Of a stretch of DNA of 64,000 nt, positions 36,157 to 46,526 are shown piece after piece. The notes under the pieces are model-generated. The model saw only the letters and a program-made list of their open reading frames with translations, ran no database searches and was not told the DNA's origin. Numbering within the stretch: position 1 is the first letter of the stretch; each line of letters begins with the position of its first letter. The translations under genes were made by a program, and so were the position numbers. The stretch lies in the NCBI RefSeq assembly GCF_000472865.1, contig NZ_AXAP01000002.1:248001-312000 (forward strand). Direction: 5' to 3'. Source of the stretch: Bradyrhizobium elkanii WSM2783. GTDB lineage: Bacteria; Pseudomonadota; Alphaproteobacteria; Rhizobiales; Xanthobacteraceae.

Positions 36157-37002
36157 CTAGGTGCGCTTGCGCGTGATCGAAGGCTCTTCGAAGTCTGTCC
36201 GGCGGATCTCATTGAAGAGTGCTTCAGCGGCTGCCGATAATGTGCGACTGCGCCGGCGGATCAGATAGATCGGACGAGAGATCCGTGGTGCTTGCAGAAC
36301 TCTGACACCAAGTGTCGGACGCTCGAACTGGTGGACGCTAAGCGACGGAACTATTGTGATGCCCAGACCTGCTTCCACCATGCCGGCAAGCGTCGCCATG
36401 TAATTCGCTTCGAGATGGGCTTTTAGTTTCGCGCGCTCAAAGGCGGCCTCGAGAGCGCGGCGAACACTACTGTTGTGCGTCAGGTGAATAAACGGATAGG
36501 ACGCGATGTCAGCGGCAGCGATCTTCTTTTTCGCCAGCAACTCATGGTCTGTGCGGCACACGAGGTAGAAGTGATCGGTTGCCACGACCTGCCCGTCCAA
36601 GTCCTCTGCACCGTCAAGTGTCGACAGGGCAAAGTCAACGTCGCCGTTGCGTACCAATGATACGCACGTCTCCGCTATTGCATCGGTCAGCGACAACTGA
36701 ACGTTTGGATGCCGGGTTGCAAACCGTGATAGTATTTTCGGCATCCAACCGGCAGAGACCGATGGCAGTGCCGCGATCGACACCCGGCCCCGGCGGCGCG
36801 CCGCCCGGTCGCGGAAAATCTGAATAACGTCGGACAAATCCGCGTGCAACTGATGAGCGAAAGGCTCGAAGACCTCACCATCGGGAGTCATTTCGACCCT
36901 CCGCGTGGTCCGGTCGAACAGCTTGGCTCCTAACGCGTGTTCGAGCGACGAAATGCGGGTGCTGAACGCCGACTGCGACAGCCCGCATCGCTGGAGCGCC
37001 AG
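36157..37002 (-). pseudogene. 5'-truncated LysR-family regulator
   Basis: About 281 residues of a LysR protein remain. They begin inside the winged HTH (LALQRCGLSQSAFSTRISSL) and continue through a complete effector domain ending near the stop codon at 36157. The first 20 or so residues, including HTH helix 1, are missing. Upstream of about 37002 the frame stays open to 37311, but the extra sequence is only the antisense of the PaiB-like fragment and resembles no LysR N-terminus. The gene is probably inactive. The break coincides with the broken 5' end of the PaiB-like gene. Confidence 0.75.
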
Positions 37003-37464
37003 CCGAAGGCGGTGTTCGTCTTCAACGGCCCGAATGCGTACGTGTCGGCTCAGTGGTACACGAAGGAATGTCCGGCGGCGCCGAGCTGGTCGTATGCGGT
37101 GGTCCATGCCCATGGTGACGTGCGCCTGCTCGACCGCGCTGGGCTCGATCAGGTTGTCGATGACCTGGTGCGTGTCAATGAAAGCCGCTTTCCCACCCAG
37201 TGGTCGATCGCGGACTACAGCCCGCAGCGCCGCGCCGCCTTGATGCCGCACATCGTTGGGTTCTCGATGGCAGTGACGCGGCTCGAACCCAAATTCAACA
37301 TCAAGCGGCACTACAGTGACGCCGACAAGCGCGGCGCCATCGTGGGGCTCATCGAGACCGGCAAGGATGATGCCCGACAGATCGCGCGACCGATGGCTGA
37401 GACGCTCTCGGTGCAGGGTGATCGCCCGGCTAACGACATTCTTGACAATTATTCAAAGGGCTAG
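37003..37464 (+). pseudogene. 5'-truncated PaiB-like FMN-binding regulator
   Basis: The remaining 153 residues match the C-terminal two thirds of PaiB-family FMN-binding proteins: VFNGPNAYVSAQWY, PSWSYAVVHAHGDVRL and HIVGFSMAVTRLEPKFNIKR. The usual N-terminus of about 55-60 residues is missing. The frame upstream of 37003 belongs to the antisense of the LysR remnant. No start codon or ribosome-binding site of its own is seen. Confidence 0.7.
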
Positions 37465-37774
37465 CGCCGAGCTCGCCCTGAACGACCACGGGTCCGTCGC
37501 CAACGACTAAGCCTCGACGAGCAGACGGAAGAACCGTCGATCAATCCGTACGGAAGACAGGTTGTCGCGCTGAGGACAACGAATAATGAGTCCCGCAGCA
37601 TGTCTGATTCGGGACGCCCCAAGATTGTGAAATCCTATTCCAGAATTCGCTCGAACTATGAAGTCTATTTTCAGCTCGAAGCTCCTATAAGTCCTCGATA
37701 CGCAACCGAATTGCGCAACGGCGTTGCTAGTCTTTCCACAAGGCAGAAATGTCGCGTGGAGCGAGCAACAGGAA
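37465..37774. other. 310-base region before the racemase operon
   Basis: This region has no recognisable gene. It is AT-richer around 37620-37740 and probably contains the promoter of the plus-strand operon that starts with the racemase gene. I could not place a confident promoter. Confidence 0.4.
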
Positions 37775-38509
37775 ATGCGAACGATTGGCTTGATCGGCGG
37801 AATGAGTTGGGAGAGTACCGCCGTCTATTATCGACGGCTCAATGAACAGGTCCGAACCCGGTTGGGCGGGCTTCACTCCGCCGAAATCCTGATGAGGTCG
37901 GTCGATTTCGATGCCATCGTCAACCTGCAGAAGCAGGGACGCTGGGACGAAGCCTGCAGGATTCTTGCAAATATCGCCCGCGAGCTGGAGGAGGGCGGCG
38001 CCGGCTGCCTCCTGATCTGCACCAACACCATGCACAAGCTCGCGGACGAGGTGCAGCGGGCGGTATCGATCCCGCTGTTGCATATCGCCGACGTTACCGC
38101 CAGCGCGATCAAGGCCGGCGGATGCAAGCGCCCGTTGCTGCTGGCGACACGCTACACCATGGAACAGGACTTTTATGTGCAGCGGCTGCGCGAGCAGTTT
38201 GCGCTCGATCCGATCATTCCCGACGAAACAGATCGCATCGCTGTCCATGACATCATCTTCGATGAGCTATGCCAAGGCGTCGTCAGCGAGCGGTCGCGCC
38301 GCCGCTACCTCGATGTTATCGCGCGCGGAAAGTTAAACGGTGCCGACAGCGTGATCCTCGGTTGTACCGAAATCTGTCTGTTGGTCGGACCGCAACACAT
38401 TGATCTTCCAGTGTTCGACTCGACGATGCTGCACGCCGACGCTGCCGTGGATTTCTCCATGACGAAACAAGCGTCTCATCCGCGTGCAGCGCAGGGAATG
38501 AAATCCTGA
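37775..38509 (+). CDS. Aspartate/glutamate racemase-family protein
   Basis: This 244-residue protein has the start signature MRTIGLIGGMSWESTAVYY and the two catalytic cysteines in LLICTNTMHK (C82) and LGCTEICLL (C197). It belongs to the YgeA-type amino-acid racemases, PLP-independent enzymes that invert the alpha carbon by a two-cysteine mechanism. The ATG at 37775 is chosen because the family begins here; a frame from 37724 adds unrelated residues. It is the first gene of the long plus-strand operon, suggesting a chiral acid or amino acid as substrate. Confidence 0.9.
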   Translation: MRTIGLIGGMSWESTAVYYRRLNEQVRTRLGGLHSAEILMRSVDFDAIVNLQKQGRWDEACRILANIARELEEGGAGCLLICTNTMHKLADEVQRAVSIPLLHIADVTASAIKAGGCKRPLLLATRYTMEQDFYVQRLREQFALDPIIPDETDRIAVHDIIFDELCQGVVSERSRRRYLDVIARGKLNGADSVILGCTEICLLVGPQHIDLPVFDSTMLHADAAVDFSMTKQASHPRAAQGMKS

Positions 38510-38572
38510 AGTGGCACCGATCTTGCCTGAAAATCAGCGAGCCGCGAGTAGGTCTGTAAGGAAGTGAGTGAA

Positions 38573-39427
38573 ATGGCTCTGACTATCGATGCGGTGAAGC
38601 CCGTTCTCGATCACGCCGTCATTAACGTGATGGGGAAGCTCGACGAGGCGGCCGCGCAATATGACCGGCTCGGCTTCAAACTGACGGAACGTGGTCATCA
38701 TTCGCTCGGCTCGAGCAATAACCTCGCGATCTTCGGCGAGAACTACCTGGAACTGCTCGGATATCTGCCGGGGAACGAGATCAGGCGCGCCGACCTGTGG
38801 GCACATCCGCCCGGGTTGACCGGGCTGGTGTTCAAATCGGTCGACCCCGACCTTGTCTTTGCCGCCTTGAAACAGCGCGGCATTCCAGCGGAGGAGCCGA
38901 TGGGCTTTTCGCGCCCGGTGTCGCTTCCGGGTGGTGCGCAGGACGCGCGCTTCAGGGTGGTTCGCGTCAGCGGCGAAGAGGTGCAAAACGGCCGCACCTT
39001 CTTCTGCCACCACGATACTCCGGAACTGGTCTACCGATCGGAATGGCGTGCGCACCCGAACGGTGTCACCGACATCGTCGAATTCGTCATCGCGTCGAAA
39101 GCGCCGTTGCGCACCGCTGCCCTGTACGAGCGGGTGTTCGGCGCACCTTTGCTCACTGAGGTACCTGGCGGCGTATCGTTCCGTGCCGGCACCGCCATCA
39201 TCCGTCTACTGGAGCCGTCGGCAGTTGCCGAACGCTATGCCGGTGCAGCGCTGGTCGACGAGAACGGTTCGGATCGTATGGTCGCCCTGGTGTTCAAGGT
39301 GCCTTCGCTCGAGGCTCCGCGGACGGTGTTCGAGAGGTCGGGGATCGGTTACCGGCCCTATGTCGACGGGATCATCGTCAGCCATGCCGACGCAGCCAAT
39401 GTGGCGCTCGGGTTCACGGCGCCATGA
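38573..39427 (+). CDS. VOC-superfamily glyoxalase-like protein
   Basis: This 284-residue protein has two paired beta-alpha-beta-beta-beta modules. LDHAVINVMGKLDEAAAQYD opens the first, and NGVTDIVEFVIASK opens the second at about residue 165. Members include dioxygenases, isomerases and lyases with one divalent metal; this one is of the glyoxalase-like-domain type with unknown activity. AGGAAG lies before the ATG at 38573. Its end overlaps the next gene (ATGATGA). Confidence 0.82.
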   Translation: MALTIDAVKPVLDHAVINVMGKLDEAAAQYDRLGFKLTERGHHSLGSSNNLAIFGENYLELLGYLPGNEIRRADLWAHPPGLTGLVFKSVDPDLVFAALKQRGIPAEEPMGFSRPVSLPGGAQDARFRVVRVSGEEVQNGRTFFCHHDTPELVYRSEWRAHPNGVTDIVEFVIASKAPLRTAALYERVFGAPLLTEVPGGVSFRAGTAIIRLLEPSAVAERYAGAALVDENGSDRMVALVFKVPSLEAPRTVFERSGIGYRPYVDGIIVSHADAANVALGFTAP

Positions 39428-40536
39428 TGATCGATTTCACCGAGAGCTTCGCCTTGGACTATGCGGGCGCCCGCGCCAAGTTCCGCGCGACTGCGGCCGA
39501 ACTGGGTGGCGCGCTTTCCGACTATCGTCATCCGACCCTAAAGACGCCTGACGGCCAGGATCTCGTGGTCGACGTCGCGCGGCTCGGCGATGCGGCCGCC
39601 CCGTCGCAGTTGATCGTGATCAGCGGTACGCACGGCCTTGAAGGTCTCAGCGGCTCTGCGGCACAGATCGCCTGGATGAAAAGCGCTCAAGCGCGCGCGC
39701 TGCCGCCTCGTGTCTCCGTGTTGCTGGTGCATGCGATCAATCCGTATGGTTTCGCGTGGGGCACTCGCACGACCGAGAATAACGTCGATCTCAACCGCAA
39801 TTTTGTCGATCACGAGGCGCCGCATCCTGCCAATCCCGGCTACGCAACGCTGTACCCGGATCTGGTCCCGGACGATTGGACGCCGCCCGCCCTTCAAGCC
39901 TATGCCGCAGCGCTCGATCGTTTTCGTGCCGCGCACGGCGATGATGCATTGTTCAATGTGCTGGCGAGCGGGCAGTATGACTTTCCCAATGGCAATAATT
40001 TCGGCGGCGTCGCTCGCGAGTGGTCGAACGTTACGCTGGAGAAGATCGTCGTCGATCATCTCGGCAAGGCTGAACGTGTCGGTTTCATCGATTGGCATAC
40101 CGGGATCGGGGACTGGGCTCAGTCCTTCTTCCTTTGCTTCAACGACGAAAACGGGCCGCTGCACGCCGAGGCCGTGCGCTGGTGGGGCAAGGAGCGGATC
40201 ATCGGCCAGCGGCCACACAACATGGCGCGGCCGAACTATCAAGGGCTGGTGTTCCACGGCCTGACGACATTCCTCGGCCGCCGGCCGATGGTCGGCGCGG
40301 TCGTCGAGTTCGGCACCCGCGGCGTCCATGTCCGGCGCGCGCTGCAACTCGATCTATGGCTCAAGTTCAAGGCCGAACGCGACAGCGAACGGGTGCGGCT
40401 TTTGAGAGCCGATCTTCACGACTGCTTCGTGCCGGTATCGGCCAATTGGCGCGAGCAGACCACCGAACAAGCAATCTCAATAACCCAACAGGCGATCGAC
40501 GGACTGGCGACCTGGTCGCTTGCCGCGGCGGCCTAA
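39424..40536 (+). CDS. DUF2817 / M14-like zinc carboxypeptidase-family protein
   Basis: This 370-residue protein has the M14-like order: SGTHGLEG (zinc His and Glu), then ENNVDLNRNF (the substrate-binding Asn-Arg pattern), then FIDWHTGIGD (third zinc histidine) and VVEFGTRG. This matches DUF2817 proteins, cytoplasmic relatives of carboxypeptidases and aspartoacylases. No signal peptide is seen. It may deacylate or deaminate a small amide that enters through the operon's importer. Translation is coupled to the VOC gene by overlap. Confidence 0.82.
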   Translation: MMIDFTESFALDYAGARAKFRATAAELGGALSDYRHPTLKTPDGQDLVVDVARLGDAAAPSQLIVISGTHGLEGLSGSAAQIAWMKSAQARALPPRVSVLLVHAINPYGFAWGTRTTENNVDLNRNFVDHEAPHPANPGYATLYPDLVPDDWTPPALQAYAAALDRFRAAHGDDALFNVLASGQYDFPNGNNFGGVAREWSNVTLEKIVVDHLGKAERVGFIDWHTGIGDWAQSFFLCFNDENGPLHAEAVRWWGKERIIGQRPHNMARPNYQGLVFHGLTTFLGRRPMVGAVVEFGTRGVHVRRALQLDLWLKFKAERDSERVRLLRADLHDCFVPVSANWREQTTEQAISITQQAIDGLATWSLAAAA

Positions 40537-40555
40537 CACGGAGCTGAATGACAAG

Positions 40556-41569
40556 ATGCGTGCCGTAATCCTTCGCGAACATGGCGACAACGACAAGCTT
40601 CAATTCGTGCCTGATTATCCAACGCCGAGGGCGGCGGAGGGTGATGTCGTCGTACGGGTCAAGGCCTCCTCGATCAACTACCACGATGTGTTCACCCGCC
40701 GCGGCATGCCCGGCATCAAGGTGCCGCTGCCGGTCATCATCGGCCTCGATGTGGTCGGCGAGATCGCGGAGATCGGCGCGGGCGTTAGCGGATGGAAGGT
40801 CGGCGATCGCGTGCTGATTGACCCGGTCAATCGCGTCGAGGGTGGCCTGATGGGCGAGACCCAGGACGGGGGCCTCGCAGAATATTGCCGGGCCAAGGCG
40901 CACCAATTGGTCAAGATTCCCGACAATGTCGGCTTCGAGCAGGCGGCGGCGCTGCCGGTGGCTTACGGCACTGCGATCCGCATGATGAACACGATCGGCA
41001 AGATCAAGCCGGGTGAAAAAGTGCTGATCCTTGGCGCAAGCGGTGGCGTCGGCGTCTGCTGCGTGCAACTCGCCAAACTGGCTGGCGCCTATGTGATTGC
41101 CTGTGCCGGCAGCGAGGAGAAGGGGCGGCGGCTCAAGGAGCTCGGCGCCGACGAAATCATTCTCTACACCCAGACCGATTTCATGAAGGCAGTCTTCGAG
41201 CGCCACGGCAAGCCGCATCGCCGCCGTTTCGTCGAAGGCGGCGGCGTCGACGTCGTCGTCAATTTTACCGGGGGCGACACCTGGGTGAAGTCGCTTCGCT
41301 GCCTGAAGCTGGGAGGGCGTCTGCTGACCTGCGGCGCCACGGCCGGGTATGCGCCGACCGAGGACATCCGTTTCATCTGGACTTTCGAACTGCAGGTTCT
41401 CGGCTCCAACGGCTGGGAGCGCGAGGACATCGAAAAGCTATTCGATCTGGTGCAGGCGGGCAAGCTGCAGGTCCTGATCGACAAGTCCTATCCGCTCGAA
41501 CAGGCCAAGGAAGCCGTGCGCGTGATCGAAGATCGGGCGGTGTTCGGCAAAGTCGTGGTGACGCCGTGA
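40556..41569 (+). CDS. MDR-superfamily oxidoreductase, quinone-reductase-like
   Basis: This 337-residue enzyme has the GroES-like N-terminal domain and the Rossmann motif GASGGVGVCCVQLAK. Automatic annotation would say zinc-binding dehydrogenase. However, the catalytic zinc ligands are replaced (SSINYHD and IIGLDVVGE instead of a cysteine and GHE), and the four-cysteine structural zinc loop is absent. An NAD(P)H-dependent quinone or enoyl reductase is more likely. The ATG at 40556 is chosen over an in-frame codon at 40520. It overlaps the thioesterase gene by 4 bases. Confidence 0.85.
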   Translation: MRAVILREHGDNDKLQFVPDYPTPRAAEGDVVVRVKASSINYHDVFTRRGMPGIKVPLPVIIGLDVVGEIAEIGAGVSGWKVGDRVLIDPVNRVEGGLMGETQDGGLAEYCRAKAHQLVKIPDNVGFEQAAALPVAYGTAIRMMNTIGKIKPGEKVLILGASGGVGVCCVQLAKLAGAYVIACAGSEEKGRRLKELGADEIILYTQTDFMKAVFERHGKPHRRRFVEGGGVDVVVNFTGGDTWVKSLRCLKLGGRLLTCGATAGYAPTEDIRFIWTFELQVLGSNGWEREDIEKLFDLVQAGKLQVLIDKSYPLEQAKEAVRVIEDRAVFGKVVVTP

Positions 41570-42000
41570 GCAAGACAGAAGTCACGACCCTTACGGCCGC
41601 CGACATCCAGAAGATGCTGGATGTCTCGCCGTTCAATCTGTTCCTCGGCCTGACCGTCATTGACGCCGATCCGGTCAAGCAGGAAGTCACCATGCGCTCG
41701 GCGATGCGTCCGGAATTCGAGCGTCGCCCCGGCTCGAAGCAGTGGCACGGCGGCGTCATCGCTTCTGTCATCGACACTGTCGGCGATTTTGCCGTTGGCA
41801 TGATGGTCGGACGGGGCCTGCCGACCGTCAATTTCCGCGTCGACTATCTCAAGCCTGCGGTCGATACGGCGCTGGTTGCGGTGTCACGCGTGCGCCGCGC
41901 CGGCAAGAGCGTCGGCGTCGCTGACGTCGACGTGTTCGACGAGAAAGGCTCACTGCTCGCGATCGGAAGGGGCACCTATTCGACGCTGGATGCAAAGTAA
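41566..42000 (+). CDS. PaaI-family hotdog thioesterase
   Basis: This 144-residue hotdog-fold protein has KQWHGGVIASVIDTVGDFAV, the PaaI-type catalytic helix (HGG followed by an acidic D), and TVNFRVDYLKPA in the core strand. It hydrolyses acyl-CoA or aroyl-CoA thioesters. The GTG start overlaps the upstream stop codon. It pairs logically with the acyl-CoA ligase at 47520. Confidence 0.88.
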   Translation: MSKTEVTTLTAADIQKMLDVSPFNLFLGLTVIDADPVKQEVTMRSAMRPEFERRPGSKQWHGGVIASVIDTVGDFAVGMMVGRGLPTVNFRVDYLKPAVDTALVAVSRVRRAGKSVGVADVDVFDEKGSLLAIGRGTYSTLDAK

Positions 42001-42016
42001 CAGCGGGAACGGGGCA

Positions 42017-42042
42017 AACGGGCGCTGCAATAAGAGCCCGTT
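42017..42042 (+). terminator. Hairpin upstream of the dipeptide-type binding-protein gene
   Basis: A 7-bp stem, AACGGGC at 42017-42023 and GCCCGTT at 42036-42042, has a 12-base loop. It is in the only sizeable gap (68 bases) inside the operon, just before the binding-protein gene. It may be a partial terminator or an mRNA-stabilising stem that sets different expression of the transporter genes. There is no T-run. Confidence 0.4.
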
Positions 42043-42068
42043 CGACGCAATCATAGAGGGGCTACACG

Positions 42069-43673
42069 ATGAGCAGGTTTTCAAGACGCGACTTTCTGAT
42101 AACCACGGCGGGTGCGGCGCTCGCATCAGGCATGGCCGGACCTGCGCTGGCTGGGCTCGAAACGCCAAAGCGTGGCGGCACACTGATCGGTACCTGGGGC
42201 GGCTTTGAGCCGCAATCCCTGTTCGTGCCGCCGGGCGGCGGCTCAAGTCCATACTTCACCTCGACCAAGGTACTGGAGCGCCTGATCCGCCTGACGGTCG
42301 ATTTGAAGTTCGAGCCGGTGCTGGCCGTCGACATCAAGCCATCGGCCGACTTCAAGAGCTATACGATCAAGCTGCGCGAGGGCGTCACCTGGCATGATGG
42401 CAATGCCTTCACTGCCGACGACGTCGTTTTCAACGCGATGCAGTACTGGAAGCCGATCTCGGCAGGGGTCTCGCTCGACGCGCTCGAGGGCGCGGAGGCC
42501 GCCGACCCGCTCACCGTGGTGCTGAAGTTCAAGGCGCCTGTCCCGGAGTTCTTCCTCAAGTCCGTTCTAGCAGGCAAATCCGGTTTGGTGATCCCGAAGC
42601 ACATCTATGCCGGCAGCAACATCATCACCAATCCGATCAACAACGCGCCTATCGGTACCGGCCCGTTCAAAGTCAAGGAATGGGTGCGTGGCAGCCATGT
42701 CGAGTATCTGCGCAACGAGAAATACTGGAACCCGGGACTGCCGTACCTCGACCGCCTGGTCATCCGCTGGTGGCGCGATCCGGCGTCACGGGCTGCTGCT
42801 TTCGAGGCGGGGCAACTCGACATCGGCACCTTCAATCCGATCCCGATGCCGGATATCGCGCGGCTCACCTCCGGCGGCAAGTTCATTGCCGAGACCAAGG
42901 GTTATTCGAACTCGGCCTGGGTGACGACGATCGAGTTCAACCAGCGCCGCGAGATATTCAAGAAGCGGGAGGTGCGGCAGGCCCTGATGCAGGCCATCGA
43001 CCGGCAGTTCATCGCCGACACGGTGTTCTTCGGCCGCGCCCGTCCCTCGATCGGCGCGGTGGCGAGTTCGAATTCCATCTTCTTCACCAAGGACGTCCAG
43101 GACTATCCGTTCGACGTCAAGAAAGCAGAGAAGATTCTGGATGCTGCAGGTTTCCCGGTGAAGGGCGGCTCGCGCTTCAAGCTCAGCCTGGTTTCGGCCG
43201 GCTGGTTCGAGGAGAACATCAAGATCGGCCAATATGTGAAGCAGGCGTTCGAGGACCTCGATATCACCGTGGATCTCGCGGTGCCGGATCGCGCCACCTC
43301 GCTCAAACGAATCTACAGCGACTACGACTATGACGTCGCGATCTCCAACAATTCCGGGAGCGTCGAACTGATCCCGAGCACGACGCAATATTACACCACC
43401 GACGGCATCGTGAAGGGCGCCGCGTTCCGCAACGCGACCGGCTATTCCAATCCGAAGCTCGATGAGATCGTCGCCAAGATGACGGTCGAAACCGATGAGC
43501 CGAAGCGCGTCGCGCTGGCCAAGGACTTCGATCGCCTGGCTACGATAGAAGCTCCGCTGCTTCCGATGGTCGATCTGGAGCCGGTGACGATCGTCCGATC
43601 GGACGTCCGCAATCATTCCGCTACCGCCGACTTCATGGGGGAAAGCTGGGCCGAACTCTGGCTCGATCGCTAG
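42069..43673 (+). CDS. ABC importer substrate-binding protein, DppA-like
   Basis: This 534-residue protein has a Tat signal (SRRDFLITTAGAALASGMAGPALA) and the family 5 peptide/nickel-binding fold. VTWHDGNAFTADDVVFN is the standard landmark, and NAPIGTGPFKVKEWVRG follows. It captures a peptide-sized ligand in the periplasm. It leads the Dpp-like set of five genes inside the larger operon. Confidence 0.92.
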   Translation: MSRFSRRDFLITTAGAALASGMAGPALAGLETPKRGGTLIGTWGGFEPQSLFVPPGGGSSPYFTSTKVLERLIRLTVDLKFEPVLAVDIKPSADFKSYTIKLREGVTWHDGNAFTADDVVFNAMQYWKPISAGVSLDALEGAEAADPLTVVLKFKAPVPEFFLKSVLAGKSGLVIPKHIYAGSNIITNPINNAPIGTGPFKVKEWVRGSHVEYLRNEKYWNPGLPYLDRLVIRWWRDPASRAAAFEAGQLDIGTFNPIPMPDIARLTSGGKFIAETKGYSNSAWVTTIEFNQRREIFKKREVRQALMQAIDRQFIADTVFFGRARPSIGAVASSNSIFFTKDVQDYPFDVKKAEKILDAAGFPVKGGSRFKLSLVSAGWFEENIKIGQYVKQAFEDLDITVDLAVPDRATSLKRIYSDYDYDVAISNNSGSVELIPSTTQYYTTDGIVKGAAFRNATGYSNPKLDEIVAKMTVETDEPKRVALAKDFDRLATIEAPLLPMVDLEPVTIVRSDVRNHSATADFMGESWAELWLDR

Positions 43674-43689
43674 ATAAGGGAGCATCGAC

Positions 43690-44658
43690 TTGAACCGCAT
43701 CGTGCTTCGCCGATTGGCTCAGGTAATCCCGCTAGTCCTGGCGGTGATCGTGCTCAACTTTGTGCTGATCCATCTCGCGCCGGGCAGCCTGTTCGACGTC
43801 ATGACTGCCGAGCAGCAGATCTCCGATCCGGCGATGCTGGATCAGCTCCGTCACACCTACGGCGTCGACCAACCGACCTGGGTACAGCTCGCCAAGTATA
43901 TCTGGTCGGTGATGCGGCTCGATCTCGGCTTCTCCTACCGGCAGAACGCGCCGGTACTCAACGTGATCATGGACCAGTTGCCGGCGACCGTGATCCTGAT
44001 GCTGGCGGCGACTTCCGTTGCACTGCTGGTGGGGGTCACGGCGGGCGTGCTGGCGTCCGTCAGAGTCAACACGATCTGGGACAATTTGATCTCGCTTGCT
44101 GCCGTGTTCTTCTTCGCCGCGCCCAGCTTCTGGCTCGGCATCATGATGACGGTGCTGTTCGCGGTCAAACTCGGCTGGTTTCCGGTCGGAGGGATCCGGA
44201 CGATCGGAGCCGGCAACGGCCCGTTCGCCGATGCGCTCGATGTCATGCACCACCTAGTGCTCCCAGCGACGGCGCTCGGGTTGTTCTATGCCGCAACCTA
44301 TGCGCGGGTGATGCGGGCCTCGATGCTGGAGGTGTTCCGGCTCGACTTCGTCCGCACCGCGCGCGCCAAGGGGCTCTCGCCGGCACGCGTTGTGCTCGCG
44401 CATGTCATGCGCAACGCGTTGCTTCCGATCGTGACGCTGCTCGGCCTGCAACTCGGCACCATTCTGGGCGGCTCGGTCGTGATCGAGGCTGTGTTCAGTT
44501 GGCCTGGCATCGGCAGCCTGCTGTTCGACAGCGTGATGAGCCGGAATTTTCCGATGGTGCTTGGCGTACTCGTGCTTGGCTCGCTGCTCGTGGCCGTCGC
44601 CAACGCAACCGTTGACTTGCTCTATCTGCGGCTCGACCCGCGCATCCGGGCGAGGTAG
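43690..44658 (+). CDS. ABC importer permease, DppB-like
   Basis: This 322-residue inner-membrane protein begins NRIVLRRLAQVIPLVLAVIV and has a loop TARAKGLSPARVVLAHVMRN typical of DppB. The best start is TTG at 43690, with AGGGAG 7 bases upstream and exact agreement with the family N-terminus. A TTG start may keep its level low. Confidence 0.9.
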   Translation: MNRIVLRRLAQVIPLVLAVIVLNFVLIHLAPGSLFDVMTAEQQISDPAMLDQLRHTYGVDQPTWVQLAKYIWSVMRLDLGFSYRQNAPVLNVIMDQLPATVILMLAATSVALLVGVTAGVLASVRVNTIWDNLISLAAVFFFAAPSFWLGIMMTVLFAVKLGWFPVGGIRTIGAGNGPFADALDVMHHLVLPATALGLFYAATYARVMRASMLEVFRLDFVRTARAKGLSPARVVLAHVMRNALLPIVTLLGLQLGTILGGSVVIEAVFSWPGIGSLLFDSVMSRNFPMVLGVLVLGSLLVAVANATVDLLYLRLDPRIRAR

Positions 44659-44662
44659 GCGG

Positions 44663-45508
44663 ATGCTTAATCTCGCGATCGATTTCGCCCGCCGTTTCGC
44701 GCGCAACCGCGCCGCGCTGATCGGTCTTCTGCTGGTCATTGTCGTGGTCGGCGTCGCCCTGGCGGCGCCCTGGTTGTTTCCGCGCAATCCCTTGCGCATC
44801 GTCGGCCGTCCCGAGATCTGGCCCTTTGTCAATTCGCGCTACCCGTTGGGCACGGACTCGCTTGGCCGGGACATCGCGGCGATGATCGCCTACGGCGCGC
44901 GCACGACGTTGTTGATCGGGCTATGCGCGAGCCTGACGGCGACTCTGATCGGCATCACGATTGGCGCCACCGCCGCTTATTTCGGTGGCTGGATCGACGA
45001 AATGCTGATGCGTTTCACCGAGCTGTTTCAGACCATTCCGAATTTGATTTTCGTGCTGACCATCGTCTCGATCCTCGGCCAGAAGATTGAGTATGTCACG
45101 GTCGCTGTCGGCATCGTCACATGGACTCCAATTGCGCGACTGACGCGGGCGGAATTCATGGCGCTACGCGATCGCGAGTTCGTGCAGGCCTGCCGCGCCA
45201 TGGGCATGGGAAACTTGCGCATCATGCTTGGCGAGATCCTGCCGAATGCGCTGCCGCCGGTGATCGTGCTGTCTTCGCTCGTGATAGCCGGCGCCGTGCT
45301 GTTCGAATCCGCAGTGTCGTTCCTCGGGCTCGGCGATCCCAACGTCTCAAGCTGGGGGCGGCTGATCGGCGATGGCCGGACCCTGATCCGCACCTCCTGG
45401 TACATCTGCGCCGTGCCGGGCCTTGCGATCATGATCACGGTGCTGGCGCTCAACCTGGTTGGCGATGGTCTCAACGATGCGCTTAATCCGAAACTCAGGG
45501 ATCGTTGA
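44663..45508 (+). CDS. ABC importer permease, DppC-like
   Basis: This 281-residue inner-membrane protein has PLGTDSLGRDIAAMIAYGAR and the EAA-type loop VQACRAMGMGNLRIMLGEIL typical of DppC. The ATG at 44663 is 4 bases after the DppB-like stop codon; the in-frame reading from 44561 is shadow sequence. It is the partner permease of the DppB-like protein. Confidence 0.9.
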   Translation: MLNLAIDFARRFARNRAALIGLLLVIVVVGVALAAPWLFPRNPLRIVGRPEIWPFVNSRYPLGTDSLGRDIAAMIAYGARTTLLIGLCASLTATLIGITIGATAAYFGGWIDEMLMRFTELFQTIPNLIFVLTIVSILGQKIEYVTVAVGIVTWTPIARLTRAEFMALRDREFVQACRAMGMGNLRIMLGEILPNALPPVIVLSSLVIAGAVLFESAVSFLGLGDPNVSSWGRLIGDGRTLIRTSWYICAVPGLAIMITVLALNLVGDGLNDALNPKLRDR

Positions 45509-45509
45509 C

Positions 45510-46503
<994 letters not shown>

Positions 46504-46526
<23 letters not shown>

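Noticed and set aside
36157..37311. Single 384-residue LysR gene starting at 37311
   Set aside because: The first 100 or so residues are antisense to the PaiB-like fragment and look nothing like a LysR N-terminus; the HTH begins mid-helix.
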